Positions 19,004 through 28,400 of a stretch of DNA of 64,000 bases are shown here, piece by piece; positions within the stretch are counted from its first letter, which is position 1, and each line of letters starts with the position of its first letter. The notes beneath the pieces were generated by a model. That model saw only the letters and a program-made list of their open reading frames with translations. It had not been told where the DNA came from and made no database searches. The stretch covers positions 372,001 to 436,000 of the forward strand of contig CAWIBS010000030.1 of NCBI GenBank assembly GCA_963834365.1, written 5' to 3'. Source of the stretch: CAWJAP01 sp963834365. Its GTDB lineage: Bacteria > Acidobacteriota > Vicinamibacteria > Vicinamibacterales > Vicinamibacteraceae. Both the position numbers and the translations under genes were made by a program.

Positions 19004-20228
19004 ATGAACCGTCCGCCTCACCATTCCGAGATCGTCGAAGCCGAAGGCCACCTGGTCGACTCCCAGATCCTCACCTCGGTCTTCGACACGGTCATCCGCC
19101 ACGACAGCGCGTTCGAGGTGCAGCAGTTCGAGATCGGCCGCACGAACGACGATTTCTCGCGCCTGCGCCTGAAGGTCTCCGCGCCCGACCAGGCGACGCT
19201 CGACGCACTGCTCGAGGAGCTGGTCACCCTCGGCTGCCATCTCCAGGCCGAGCGCGATGCGCTCGTCCGCACCGCGGACAGGGACGGCTGCGCGCCCGAG
19301 GACTTCTATTCGACGACCAACCATCGCACCCTGATCCGCCACGCCGGACGCTGGATCGAGGTCAATCACCAGCGCATGGACGCGGTCGATCGTCCTCCGG
19401 GACGGCAGCGCCACCTGCCGCAAGCTCCGCGACATCCGCGCCGGGGATTCGATCGTCTGCGGCAACGACGGCATCCGCATCGTCCCCGAGTTCCGCGAGC
19501 GCGACCGCCACGGCTTCGCGTTCATGACGAACGAGATCTCGTCCGAACGACGGGTCGAGGTGAGCATCGCGAAGATCGCCGCGATGATGCAGGACATCCG
19601 GCGGACGAACGGCCGCATCGTCTTCGTCATGGGCCCGGTCGCCGTCCACACCGGCGGAACCGGCTACTTCGCCGAGATCGTCCGCCGCGGCTATGTGAAC
19701 GCGGTGCTCTCGGGCAATGCGCTCGCCGTCCACGACGTCGAGCACGCGCTGTTCGGCACGTCGCTCGGGGTGGATCTCGAGGCCGGCGCGCCGGTCAAGG
19801 AAGGCCACCGCAACCACATGCGGGCGATCAACATGATCAATCGCGCCGGCGGGATCGAGGCCGCCGTCGAGAGCGGGGTGCTGCGCTCGGGGATCATGTA
19901 CGAGCTGGTCAAGCACGGCGTCGAGTACGTGCTGGCGGGCAGCATCCGGGACGATGGGCCGATCATCGACACGGTGATGGACCTCGTTGCCGCGCAGGAG
20001 CGCTACGCCGAGGTCCTGGCGGATGCGAAGCTCGTCGTGATGCTGTCGACGATGCTGCACGGCATCGGCGTCGGCAACATGCTGCCGTCGTGGGTCCGGG
20101 TGATTTGCGTGGACATCAACCCCGCGGTCGTCACCAAGCTCGCCGATCGCGGATCGAGCCAGACCATCGGGCTGGTGACGGACGTCGGACTGTTCCTCCA
20201 GCAGCTCGCGATGCAACTGAAGGATTAA
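19004..20228 (+). pseudogene. LOR/SDH-domain protein (TIGR00300 family, ornithine-cyclodeaminase-like), one frameshift
   Basis: The N-terminal half (SEIVEAEGHLVDSQILTSVF; GAPE-like DFYSTTNHRT) reads from ATG 19004. After one extra base near 19385-19388 the frame changes, and the rest (IVLRDGSATCRKLRDIRAGD; MGPVAVHTGGTGYFAEIV; YVNAVLSGNALAVHDVEHAL) reads cleanly to the stop at 20228. Together they make a full-length LOR/SDH-type protein of about 408 residues. Archaeal members act as ornithine cyclodeaminases and cyanobacterial relatives are fused to arginine dihydrolase, so a role in arginine/ornithine breakdown is plausible but not shown. A single indel in an intact protein is probably a sequence error. 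Confidence 0.8.
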
Positions 20229-20392
20229 AAGCCGGCGGACACTACGACTCCTGTCGCGCTACGGCCGTCCACGCGATTCCCACAAGCGGACAGCACATCG
20301 GACCCGGCCGCCACGGAACGCCGCGGCTTGCGCGCATTTGCCGAGACGGTCGGTTGGCAAGCTTCTCGCTGGCGGCCATACGGAGGCTGGGC

Positions 20393-22831
20393 ATGATGAT
20401 CGGGCTCCGACGGGATCTGCAGCAGGCCATCAGGGTCATCTACCGGGAGCCGGGCTTCGCCGCCGTGGCGATCCTGACGCTGGCGCTCGGCTTCGGCGCC
20501 ACGACCGCGGTCTTCAGCGTCGTGAACGCCGTGGCGCTCCGGCCGCTGCCTTACGAGCGGAGCGACCGGCTCGTCCTCGTCCTGGAGAGCAACCGGCCGC
20601 GGGGATGGACGCGGTTCAGCGTCGCACCCGGCAACTTCGTCGACTGGGCGCGAGAGGCCCGCACGTTCGACGCGCTGGCGGTGTTCATCCAGGGGCGGTC
20701 CACGGTCGCCTGGCGATCCGGCGCCGAGCACATCCCCACCATCCAGGCGTCGGCGGAGTACTTCCGCGTCCTGCGCGTCCCGGCGATGCGCGGGCGGACG
20801 TTCGAGGCGGGCGACGACACGCCGCAGGCGGCGCCGGTCGCCGTGGTGAGTCACGGATTGTGGCAGCGACAGTTCGGCGGGGCCGAGGACCTGATCGGCC
20901 GGCGCATCACGATCGATGGCGTGTCCACGGCAATCGTCGGCGTGATGCCGCCGGGCTTCGGCGCGCCGTCGAACGATCTGTGGAGGCCCCTCCGGATCGA
21001 CCGGGCGTCGGGTGAGCGTGGGGGACGCAGCCTCACCGGCCTCGGCCGTCTCGCCGACGGGCAGACGATCGAAGCGGCCGGGCGGGAGTTGACGGCCATC
21101 GCCAGCCGGCTCGCCCTGGCCTACCCGGCCTTCAATGGCGGGTGGGGCGTGACGCTCGAGCCGCTGGAAGAGGCCGTGGTCGGGCCGACGGTGAAGCGAC
21201 GGCTCTACCTGCTGCTCGGTGCCGCCGCCTTCCTGCTGCTGATCGCGTGCGTCAACGTCGCGAACCTGCAGTCGGTCAGGGCGTTCGCGCAGAGCCGCGA
21301 GGTGGCCATCCGGACGGCGCTCGGTGCCAGCCGGTGGCGGATCACGCGGCAACTGCTCATCGAGAGCCTGGTTCTCGCGATCGCCGGCAGTGTGCTGGGC
21401 CTGTTCGTCGCTGTCTGGGGACGCGACCTCCTGCTCTCGCTGACGCCGGCCGGGCTGCCGCGGCTGCACGAAGTGGACGTCGACTGGCGCGTGCTCGGGG
21501 TGGGCGCCGCGGTCGCGCTGACGTCGGCCATGCTGTTCGGGCTGGTGCCTGGCCTGCGCGCGTCGCGGGCCCCGCTCGACCCCGTGTTGCGGGGCAGCTC
21601 GACGTCGCTCACGGCGTCCTCCGCCAGGCTGCGTGGCAGCTCGGCCCTGGTCGTCCTCGAGACGAGCCTGGCGTTCGTGCTCCTCGTCGGCGCCGGACTC
21701 CTCATCCGCAGCTTCCTCAACATCTCGGCGCAGGAACCCGGATTCGAGCCCGACGGCGCGCTGACCTTCCAGGTGGGCGTGCCGCAGGCGTCGTACCCGG
21801 CACGCGAGGACGTGACCCGGTACTACGATCAGCTGCGCGAGCGGCTGGCGGGCCTCCCGGGTGTCGTCGCGGTCGGCGGATCGCACGCGCTTCCGTTCTC
21901 TGCGATGAACAGCCTCCGGCCCTTCGTTCGTGAAGGCATCGACAATCCGCGCGCGGACGCGCCGGTCAGCGAGTACCGGCTCGTGACCCCCGGCTACTTT
22001 GCCGCGCTCGGCATTCCCCTCAGGCGCGGACGGGCGTTCACCGACGCCGATGTCGCGGGCTCCATGGGCGCCGTCATCGTCAACGAGTCGTTTGCCGCCA
22101 GGTACTACCCCAATCGCGATCCGATCGGGCAGCGGCTGCGGCAGGCCGGAGACAATCCCGAGATCCGCTCGATGACCATCGTCGGCATCGTCGGCGATGT
22201 CCGGCACGGCGGGCTGCTCGCGTCGCCGCAGCCCGAGATGTACTGGCCGCACGCGCAAGCGACCTGGGGAGACACGCTGAACCGGCTCAGGCGGGCGATG
22301 ACGATCGTGGTGCGCGCGAAGGGAGATGCCGCGGCCCTTGCGCCGGCAATCCGCGCGCGGCTGCTCGAGCTGGACCCGACGCTCGCGAGCACGCCGCCGC
22401 AGTCGATGCGCAGCCTGATTGCGGCATCGACCGCGTCACCGCGATTCACGCTGCTGCTGATGGCGACATTCGCCGTCCTCGGGCTCGTCCTCGCGATCGC
22501 CGGGGTCTACGGCGTCGTGGCCTTCGCAGTGGCGAGGCGCACGCGGGAGTTCGGCATCCGGCTGGCGCTCGGCGCGTCACCGCGCGAGCTGGTCGGACGC
22601 GTCGTCAGCAGCGGGCTGTTGCTGGCGCTCGTCGGGCTGACGGCTGGCTCGGTCGCGGCGACGGCGCTCGCCGGCCTGCTGCGCGCGCAGTTGTTCGGGA
22701 TTGCGCCGCACGACGGGACGACGTTCGTCCTGGTCGCGGGGGTGGTGCTCGCGGCGACGCTCCTCGCGAGCTACGTGCCGGCGCGAAGGGCCGCCCGGGT
22801 CGAGCCCACGGTCGCGCTCCGCCAGGAATGA
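20393..22831 (+). CDS. ABC transporter permease of the acidobacterial duplicated-orphan type (ADOP)
   Basis: An 812-residue inner-membrane protein starting at ATG 20393 with GGAGG six bases upstream. The frame is open far upstream, but that part is the out-of-frame LOR/SDH gene. It has two MacB_PCD plus FtsX modules in tandem: the first FtsX near residues 275-395 (QSREVAIRTALGASRWRITR), the second near 690-812 (RRTREFGIRLALGASPRELV), with eight predicted helices. The N-terminus (DLQQAIRVIYREPGFAAVAI) is characteristic of ADOP permeases, which are abundant in Acidobacteriota. As usual for the family no ATPase is adjacent. The substrate is unknown. Confidence 0.93.
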   Translation: MMIGLRRDLQQAIRVIYREPGFAAVAILTLALGFGATTAVFSVVNAVALRPLPYERSDRLVLVLESNRPRGWTRFSVAPGNFVDWAREARTFDALAVFIQGRSTVAWRSGAEHIPTIQASAEYFRVLRVPAMRGRTFEAGDDTPQAAPVAVVSHGLWQRQFGGAEDLIGRRITIDGVSTAIVGVMPPGFGAPSNDLWRPLRIDRASGERGGRSLTGLGRLADGQTIEAAGRELTAIASRLALAYPAFNGGWGVTLEPLEEAVVGPTVKRRLYLLLGAAAFLLLIACVNVANLQSVRAFAQSREVAIRTALGASRWRITRQLLIESLVLAIAGSVLGLFVAVWGRDLLLSLTPAGLPRLHEVDVDWRVLGVGAAVALTSAMLFGLVPGLRASRAPLDPVLRGSSTSLTASSARLRGSSALVVLETSLAFVLLVGAGLLIRSFLNISAQEPGFEPDGALTFQVGVPQASYPAREDVTRYYDQLRERLAGLPGVVAVGGSHALPFSAMNSLRPFVREGIDNPRADAPVSEYRLVTPGYFAALGIPLRRGRAFTDADVAGSMGAVIVNESFAARYYPNRDPIGQRLRQAGDNPEIRSMTIVGIVGDVRHGGLLASPQPEMYWPHAQATWGDTLNRLRRAMTIVVRAKGDAAALAPAIRARLLELDPTLASTPPQSMRSLIAASTASPRFTLLLMATFAVLGLVLAIAGVYGVVAFAVARRTREFGIRLALGASPRELVGRVVSSGLLLALVGLTAGSVAATALAGLLRAQLFGIAPHDGTTFVLVAGVVLAATLLASYVPARRAARVEPTVALRQE

Positions 22832-23318
22832 GGGCAGGACGCGCGGAATGGCAGCCGCTTCTGGCAGCGCCGCGCCACCGGCGGCGATGTGCGAGTCTCT
22901 CATCACGTCGCCCTCGATGAAATTCGCGCGCGTCCGTACCTGATCGTCTTCCTGCGAATCGTCCCGCTCGGGAGGGCCCCCGCCTCCGCCGCGATGCGGC
23001 TTCGGCGCGCTTGACCCTGTCCCGAGTTCGTGGATAAGATGCGCCCTCAATCGACAGGGTTTCGGTCGTTCCCTCCGACGAATGCCTTGGGTGCGTGCGG
23101 ATGCGGCATCACCGTTCCAACGCGGTTTCGCGGCCGGGGCAACTTTCCAGCGCCCCGGAGTCCTAGCCGTTGGCCCCGACCTTTCCGCCCTGGTGGAACA
23201 AACTCCCGAATCGTGGCCGCCATCGCCGGCAGTCTCGGTCCGGCGTGCGAGAGCTCGAGCGCACGCGGCTCGCACGCGCCACGGGCGCGCCCGCGGGCGA
23301 TAGCTGAACGGACCCGCC
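22832..23318. other. 487-bp gene-free region upstream of the bd-like oxidase operon
   Basis: No credible gene on either strand: the open frames here are shadows or lack family features. A possible sigma70-type promoter is listed separately. The repeat families of other gaps are largely absent, which fits a region kept for regulation. Confidence 0.45.
23011..23040 (+). promoter_or_regulatory. Possible sigma70-like promoter
   Basis: TTGACC (23011-23016) and TAAGAT (23035-23040) are separated by 18 bp, about 280 bp upstream of the bd-like oxidase start. The -35 matches 5 of 6 consensus bases and the -10 matches 4 of 6. The long leader leaves this uncertain. Confidence 0.3.
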
Positions 23319-25214
23319 GTGACGAAACGCAAACTGTCGATCCTTCTCGGTCCCGTCGTCGCGCTCGCGATGTTCGCGGGCACGGCCAAGCTGGTCTCCT
23401 CGGTGCTGAGCCGCGAGCACAAGGAGCCCTACCGAGCCTCTGCCGCGGCCGCACAGCAAACACCCCCCGCCGCGGGACAAGGAGATGCGGCGGCCGCCGC
23501 AGCCAAACCGGCCCAGGACAAGCCCTACGAGGAGGCTGCGTACCGGACGGTTCCAGTCATCGGCAGCCGCGTGGCCATCTGGATGGTGGCGCAGCTGCAC
23601 CTGCTGTTTGCGGCGTTCGTCCTGGCCATCCCCATCTTCGCGTTCATCGTCGAGGCGATCGGCTACAAGACTGGAGATCTCCGATACGACCGGCTCGCGC
23701 ACGAGTTCACGAAGCTGCTCTCGGTGTCCTTCTCGCTCACCGCGACCTTCGGAGCAGCTCTGACGTTCATGCTCATCATCCTGTATCCGAAGTTCTCGAA
23801 CTACCTGATGAGCGTGTTCTCCCCCACGTTTCTCCCGTACGTCCTGCTTTTCTTCGGCGAGGCCTTCTTCCTCTACACCTATTACTACGGGTGGGGGAAG
23901 TTCCATCCGGTGGTTCATCTCGGCCTGGGGCTCGGCCTCAACGTCGTCGGCACGGCGATCATGTTCATCGCCAATTCCTGGCTCACGTTCATGATGTCGC
24001 CGAAGGGGATCTCGAGTAGCGGGGCGGTGGTCTCCCTCTATGACGCCGTCTACAACTTCACCTGGATGCCGATCAACGTCCATCGAGTCATCGCCAACGT
24101 CGCGTTCGGCGGATCGGTCGCGGCCGCCTACGCGGCGTTCAAGTTCCTGCAGGCGGAGACCGACGAAGAGCGGGCGCACTACGACTGGATGGGATACATC
24201 GGCAACTTCGTCGCGATCATCGCCTTCCTCCCGCTTCCCTTCGCCGGCTACTGGCTCGCGAAAGAGATTTACGCGTACTCGCAGACGCTCGGACTGACGA
24301 TGATGGGCGGGGCCTTCTCGTGGCTCTTCATCATCCAGGCGGTGTTGATCGGGAACCTCTTCCTCGCCGCCAACTACTATCTCTGGCTCGGGATGGGGCG
24401 GGTCGAGGGCGTGCAGCCGGTTCAGAAGTTCATCAAGTACCTGCTCATCGGGATCGCGCTCTGCTTCATGGTCTGGGCGACGCCGCGATCGGTCATCGCG
24501 ACCGTCTCCGAAATCCGGGCGATGGGAGGGTCGTCGCACCCGATTCTGGGCTTCCTCGGTGTCATGTCCGCGAAGAACACGGCCGTGAACATCCTGATCC
24601 TCACCACCTTCATGAGCTTCCTCCTCTACCGCCGGACGGGGAAGGTCGCCGCGGTGGCGTGGGCGAAGAAGGGCCATGCGGCGCAGCTCACCATCTTCGC
24701 GGCGGTCGCGATCTTCGTGATCTTCCTCGGCGTCTACGGGTACTTCGTCGAGGCGACGGTCCGGATCGGGCTCTCCGTGCCGCAGGTCCTCTCGGTCCTG
24801 TTCGCGATGGTGTCGATCACCGCCATCGACCTCTTTCTCTTCCGCGGAGCGAAGAAGACCGGCGAGGTGCGCTGGGGCAGGATCCCGGTGATCTCGCAGT
24901 ACGTGCTGATCTTCATCGCGGTGACCTTCACATGGCTCATGGGGCTCATGGGCTACGTTCGCTCCGGGCTCCGCCAGCATTGGCATGTCTACGGCGTCAT
25001 TCGTGACCAGTCGGCCGACGCGTTCACGCCCACGCTCGGCTTCGCGACGCAGGTCGTCTCGGTGACCGTGCTTCTGTTCTTCCTCCTGATCGGCTTCGTG
25101 TTCTGGATCACGAGCCTGCACGACCGGCCCGATTTCTCGGCGCGGACTGCCCGCCTTCGCCAAGGCTCCGGCGAGGTCTCGCCGGAGGCTCCAGTGGCCA
25201 CTCCGGGAACGTAG
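23319..25214 (+). CDS. Cytochrome bd-like oxidase subunit I (long, CydA-related), no recognisable quinol loop
   Basis: A 631-residue polytopic protein (roughly 14 helices) starting at GTG 23319. The first half is CydA-like. AQLHLLFA carries the expected haem-ligand His, FFGEAFFLYTYYYGW an acidic helix pair, NSWLTFMMSPKG the loop equivalent to NGWMQHP, and MPINVHRVIANVAFGG a second haem His. The CydA quinol-site motif GRQPW is not seen, no cydB follows, and a long extra C-terminal membrane part is present. The next three genes encode c-type cytochromes, so electrons may come from cytochrome c rather than quinol. That is inference; Nitrospira-type bd-like oxidases are the nearest known comparison. 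The C-terminal tail is partly repeat-derived. Confidence 0.8.
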   Translation: MTKRKLSILLGPVVALAMFAGTAKLVSSVLSREHKEPYRASAAAAQQTPPAAGQGDAAAAAAKPAQDKPYEEAAYRTVPVIGSRVAIWMVAQLHLLFAAFVLAIPIFAFIVEAIGYKTGDLRYDRLAHEFTKLLSVSFSLTATFGAALTFMLIILYPKFSNYLMSVFSPTFLPYVLLFFGEAFFLYTYYYGWGKFHPVVHLGLGLGLNVVGTAIMFIANSWLTFMMSPKGISSSGAVVSLYDAVYNFTWMPINVHRVIANVAFGGSVAAAYAAFKFLQAETDEERAHYDWMGYIGNFVAIIAFLPLPFAGYWLAKEIYAYSQTLGLTMMGGAFSWLFIIQAVLIGNLFLAANYYLWLGMGRVEGVQPVQKFIKYLLIGIALCFMVWATPRSVIATVSEIRAMGGSSHPILGFLGVMSAKNTAVNILILTTFMSFLLYRRTGKVAAVAWAKKGHAAQLTIFAAVAIFVIFLGVYGYFVEATVRIGLSVPQVLSVLFAMVSITAIDLFLFRGAKKTGEVRWGRIPVISQYVLIFIAVTFTWLMGLMGYVRSGLRQHWHVYGVIRDQSADAFTPTLGFATQVVSVTVLLFFLLIGFVFWITSLHDRPDFSARTARLRQGSGEVSPEAPVATPGT

Positions 25215-25223
25215 GCGGACGTC

Positions 25224-25799
25224 ATGAGGATCCCGCACATCGTCCGGATCGGCGCGCTCGTCATCGCGACGACCGGGTTCTATACCTATGTCGGCCAGAT
25301 GGTGCCTCAGAAGGAGGTTCAGCCTCCCCAGGAGACCGCCCTGGGAAGCGACATGACCACGGCGGACATGATCAAGGTCGGCCGCGAGATCATGGCGGGC
25401 AAGGGAATCTGCCTGACCTGCCACACGATCGGCCAGACCGGCGCGCTCCGGTTCCCCGACCTCGGGGGCATCGGCGCCCAGGCGAAGAGCCGCGTCCCGG
25501 GCCTGAGCGATGTCGAGTACCTGGCCCAGTCGATGTACGAACCCACCGCCTTCGTCGTGCCGGGATTCCCTCCGGCGATGCCCCCGGTCAATCAGCCTCC
25601 GATCGGCCTCAACGATCGGGAGATCCTCTGCGTGATGGCGGCCCTCCAGAGTCTCGGCGGCACGCCCACGGTCACGCTCCAGACGACTCACAAATACAGC
25701 GGCACCGCCGCTCCGGGCGAGACGGCGGCGCCCGCGGCTGCTCCGGCGCCAGGCGAGGCGCAGCCGCTGACCGATCCCAAGAAGGGCGAAGCCCGATGA
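25224..25799 (+). CDS. Membrane-anchored monohaem cytochrome c
   Basis: A 191-residue protein with an uncleaved or cleavable N-terminal helix (residues 8-26), one CXXCH haem site (CLTCH, 63-67) and a likely methionine ligand in PAMPPVNQPP (about 120). The Ala/Pro-rich tail after residue 155 looks like a linker. It lies 9 bp after the bd-like oxidase and overlaps the next gene by 4 bp, so it is part of the same operon. A role as the oxidase's electron donor is plausible. Confidence 0.88.
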   Translation: MRIPHIVRIGALVIATTGFYTYVGQMVPQKEVQPPQETALGSDMTTADMIKVGREIMAGKGICLTCHTIGQTGALRFPDLGGIGAQAKSRVPGLSDVEYLAQSMYEPTAFVVPGFPPAMPPVNQPPIGLNDREILCVMAALQSLGGTPTVTLQTTHKYSGTAAPGETAAPAAAPAPGEAQPLTDPKKGEAR

Positions 25800-26608
25800 A
25801 CATCCTGGTCGTCCTCGGCGTGGCCGCCGTGTTCGGGCTCCTCCGGTTCCGTCGAGCCAACCTGCTGGTGTGGGCGGGCGCCTGGTGGGTCGGGCTCTAC
25901 GTCTTATTCCGATTTGGATTCACCGCCCCGATTCCCGCCACCGTCGTCGCGATGTACATGGCGATCGTGTCGGCCTCGATCCTCGCGTACGTCTCCTCCA
26001 GCGAGGAGCGCCGCGAGCAGGTCTCCGGGCCGCTCATCCGGTTCATGACGGACAAGCGGTACACAGCGCTCCTCGGCGCAACCGTCGTCGCCATCCCGGC
26101 GCTCGCGGCCGCGAACGTCTACGTCCGGATGAACGTCCCCCTCGAGCCTCCGTTCTTTCCGCGAACGGTCCACCCTGCATCGCCTTCCGAGATCACGGTC
26201 CACGACAAGAAGATCGAGCTCGACGCCGGAGAAAACCCCTTCCTGCAGCTCGAGAAATCGAATCCGGAAGAGTTCCGCAAACATGTCGAGAACGGCCGCC
26301 GGGTCTACTACCGGAACTGCGTCTTCTGCCACGGCGACAACATGACCGGCAACGGCATGTTCGTGCACGGGCTGGACCCGATCCCGACCAACTTCAACGA
26401 CCAGGGTGCGATCGCGATGTTGCGCGACACGTTTCTCTTCTGGCGGATTTCCAAGGGAGGCCCGGGACTTCCCGAGGAAGGGGGTCCGTGGGACACGGCG
26501 ATGCCGGTCTGGGAGAAGATCCTGAAGGAGGAGGAGATGTGGGAAGTCGTCCTCTTTCTCTACGATTTCACCGGCCAGAAGCCCCGCGCGAAGGAGGAGG
26601 TCCACTAG
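25796..26608 (+). CDS. Membrane protein with C-terminal cytochrome c domain
   Basis: A 270-residue protein. Three transmembrane helices (about 3-18, 22-66 as a pair, 91-110) precede a periplasmic cytochrome c domain with CVFCH (175-179) and the possible methionine ligand in WDTAMPVW. It is translationally coupled to the upstream cytochrome (ATGA) and followed two bases later by the next cytochrome gene. It probably forms a complex with the bd-like subunit and the other haem proteins. Confidence 0.87.
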   Translation: MNILVVLGVAAVFGLLRFRRANLLVWAGAWWVGLYVLFRFGFTAPIPATVVAMYMAIVSASILAYVSSSEERREQVSGPLIRFMTDKRYTALLGATVVAIPALAAANVYVRMNVPLEPPFFPRTVHPASPSEITVHDKKIELDAGENPFLQLEKSNPEEFRKHVENGRRVYYRNCVFCHGDNMTGNGMFVHGLDPIPTNFNDQGAIAMLRDTFLFWRISKGGPGLPEEGGPWDTAMPVWEKILKEEEMWEVVLFLYDFTGQKPRAKEEVH

Positions 26609-26610
26609 GA

Positions 26611-28379
26611 ATGACCTCTCGCCCGATCGGTGCGCGCTCGTATCTCGCGGCTCTCGCCGTTCTGATTGCTTCGCTATGCGCGTCGCAGACGGGATCGGTG
26701 CGCGCGCAGGCTCCCGACATCGGGACCGAGGCGCAGCGGGAGTCGGGCAAGAAGCTCTACCTCAAGGTACCGTTCACAGTGCCACGGTGAGAAGGGGGAC
26801 GGTGAAGGCTACGCCACGCCGCACCTGAACCCCAGGCCCCGGGACTTCACGACCGGCAAGTACAAGATCCGCACGACTCCCAACGGGGCGCTCCCGACCC
26901 ATCAGGATCTCGTCAACATCATCAGGCGGGGCATGCCCTACACCTCGATGCCCGCCTGGCCCGACCTCGCCGATTCGGAAGTGTCGGAATCTCGCCTACT
27001 TCCTGACGACCTTCTCCCCCGACTTCTCGAACCGCGAGAATGTCCCCCAGCCCGTGCCGCTCCCGAGCGCGCCGTCCACCACGAACGAGTCCATCGAGCT
27101 CGGCAAGAAGCTCTACGTGGATAGCGGCTGCGTCAAGTGTCACGGCACGCTCGGTCGGGGCGACGGCCCGTCGGCGCCAACCCTGAAGGACGACCTGGGC
27201 CACGCGATACGCGCCGCAGACCTCTCGCAGAGCTGGACGTTCCGTGGAGGGTCGTCCCGCGAGGACATCTTCAGGACGATGAGCACGGGGTTGAACGGCA
27301 CGCCGATGCCGTCGTTCCTCGAAGCCCTCCAGCCCGAGCAGCGATGGGCGATCACGGACTTCATCCTCTCTCTTTCGGGCGGCACCGAACCTGGCTATAC
27401 CAACCTCGTAATCGCCAAGCACGTTCAGGATCCGATCGATCTGAAGAAGGGGACGGCGAGCTTCGGATCCGCTCGGGCGGCTCGCTTTCCGATCGTCGGA
27501 CAGATCATGGAACCCGGACGCGCGTTCCATCCTCCGGCGACCTCGGTGACGGTTCAGGCCATCTACGATGCCGAGTCGATCGCCGTGCTCGTGCGATGGC
27601 ACGACATGGGCGCGCAGAAGACCGGAAAGAACGGGCTGTCGCTTCCCGTACCGCCGGAGGAGGAGGAAGAGGCGCCAGCGGCCGGCGGCGCCGCGGGCGG
27701 CGACTCGACGACGGGGGGTGTCTTTGGCGAGGCGGAAGTCGCCCCGACCCCACCCGGTCAGGCGCAGGCGCCAGGAGCTGCGCAGCAGCCCGCAGCGGAC
27801 CCGTTTGCCGAGGAGCCAGCGGCGCCGGCCGACCAGCCATCCGAGTTCTCCGACGCCGTGTCGGTCCAGATTCCTACGGAGGTGCCGACCGGCGCGCGCA
27901 AGCCGTACTTCATCTTCGGCGACGCACAGAGCTCCGTGGATCTCTGGTTTTTCGATCTGGCAACGCCCGCTCCCCTTCAGTTCACCGGCAAGGGAAGCGC
28001 GGACATCGCGCCCAACGAAACCGGGGATCTGACGGGGGTCGCGAGCTACGACCAGGGAGAATGGTCGGTGATCTTCAAGCGGCCCCTTCGCCCGGCCTCA
28101 GGCGCAGCGTTCTCGCCCGGGCAGTTCCTGCCGATCGCCTTCTCGGTCTGGGACGGGTTCTCGCGCGAGCGCGGCAACCGGCGAGGGCTCACGGTCTGGT
28201 ACTCCCTCTACGTCGAGCCACAAGTGGTCCCATCGGCCGTCGGCCCGATGGTGAAGACAGCGCTGTTCATTCTCGCCATCGAGCTGGCCGTGATCGGCTG
28301 GGTGCGCTGGCGTTACGGTTCTCGCGCCCGCGGGGAGCTCGGCCAAGAGCCGAGCAAACCGGCAGCCACCAGCGCGTGA
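26611..28379 (+). pseudogene. Dihaem cytochrome c fused to an ethylbenzene-dehydrogenase-like haem domain, two frameshifts
   Basis: Reads as one 588-residue protein if single extra bases are removed near 26766 and 26986; 1769 minus 2 nt is exactly 589 codons. Order: signal peptide, cytochrome c domain 1 (QCHGEKGDGEGYATPHLNP), domain 2 with CVKCHG, an Ala/Pro-rich linker, an EB_dh/DOMON-like haem-binding domain (PYFIFGDAQSSVDLWFF; FSVWDGFSRERGNRRG), and a C-terminal membrane anchor (TALFILAIELAVIGW). In domain 1 the first haem cysteine reads as Arg (YRSQCH), right beside the first frameshift, so both may be one bad stretch. The EB_dh domain is known from gamma subunits of DMSO-reductase-type enzymes. 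Confidence 0.78.
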
Positions 28380-28400
28380 TCGGGCTATCCGGAGGATCCG

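Noticed and set aside
19004..22831. One 1275-codon fusion of LOR/SDH protein and ABC permease
   Set aside because: The middle 340 or so codons are out of frame with the LOR/SDH gene, which ends at 20228; the permease has its own GGAGG and ATG at 20393.
23163..25691. 842-codon minus-strand open frame over the bd-like oxidase
   Set aside because: Arg/Asp/Glu/His-rich nonsense composition typical of the complement of a hydrophobic gene; the plus strand has clear family motifs.
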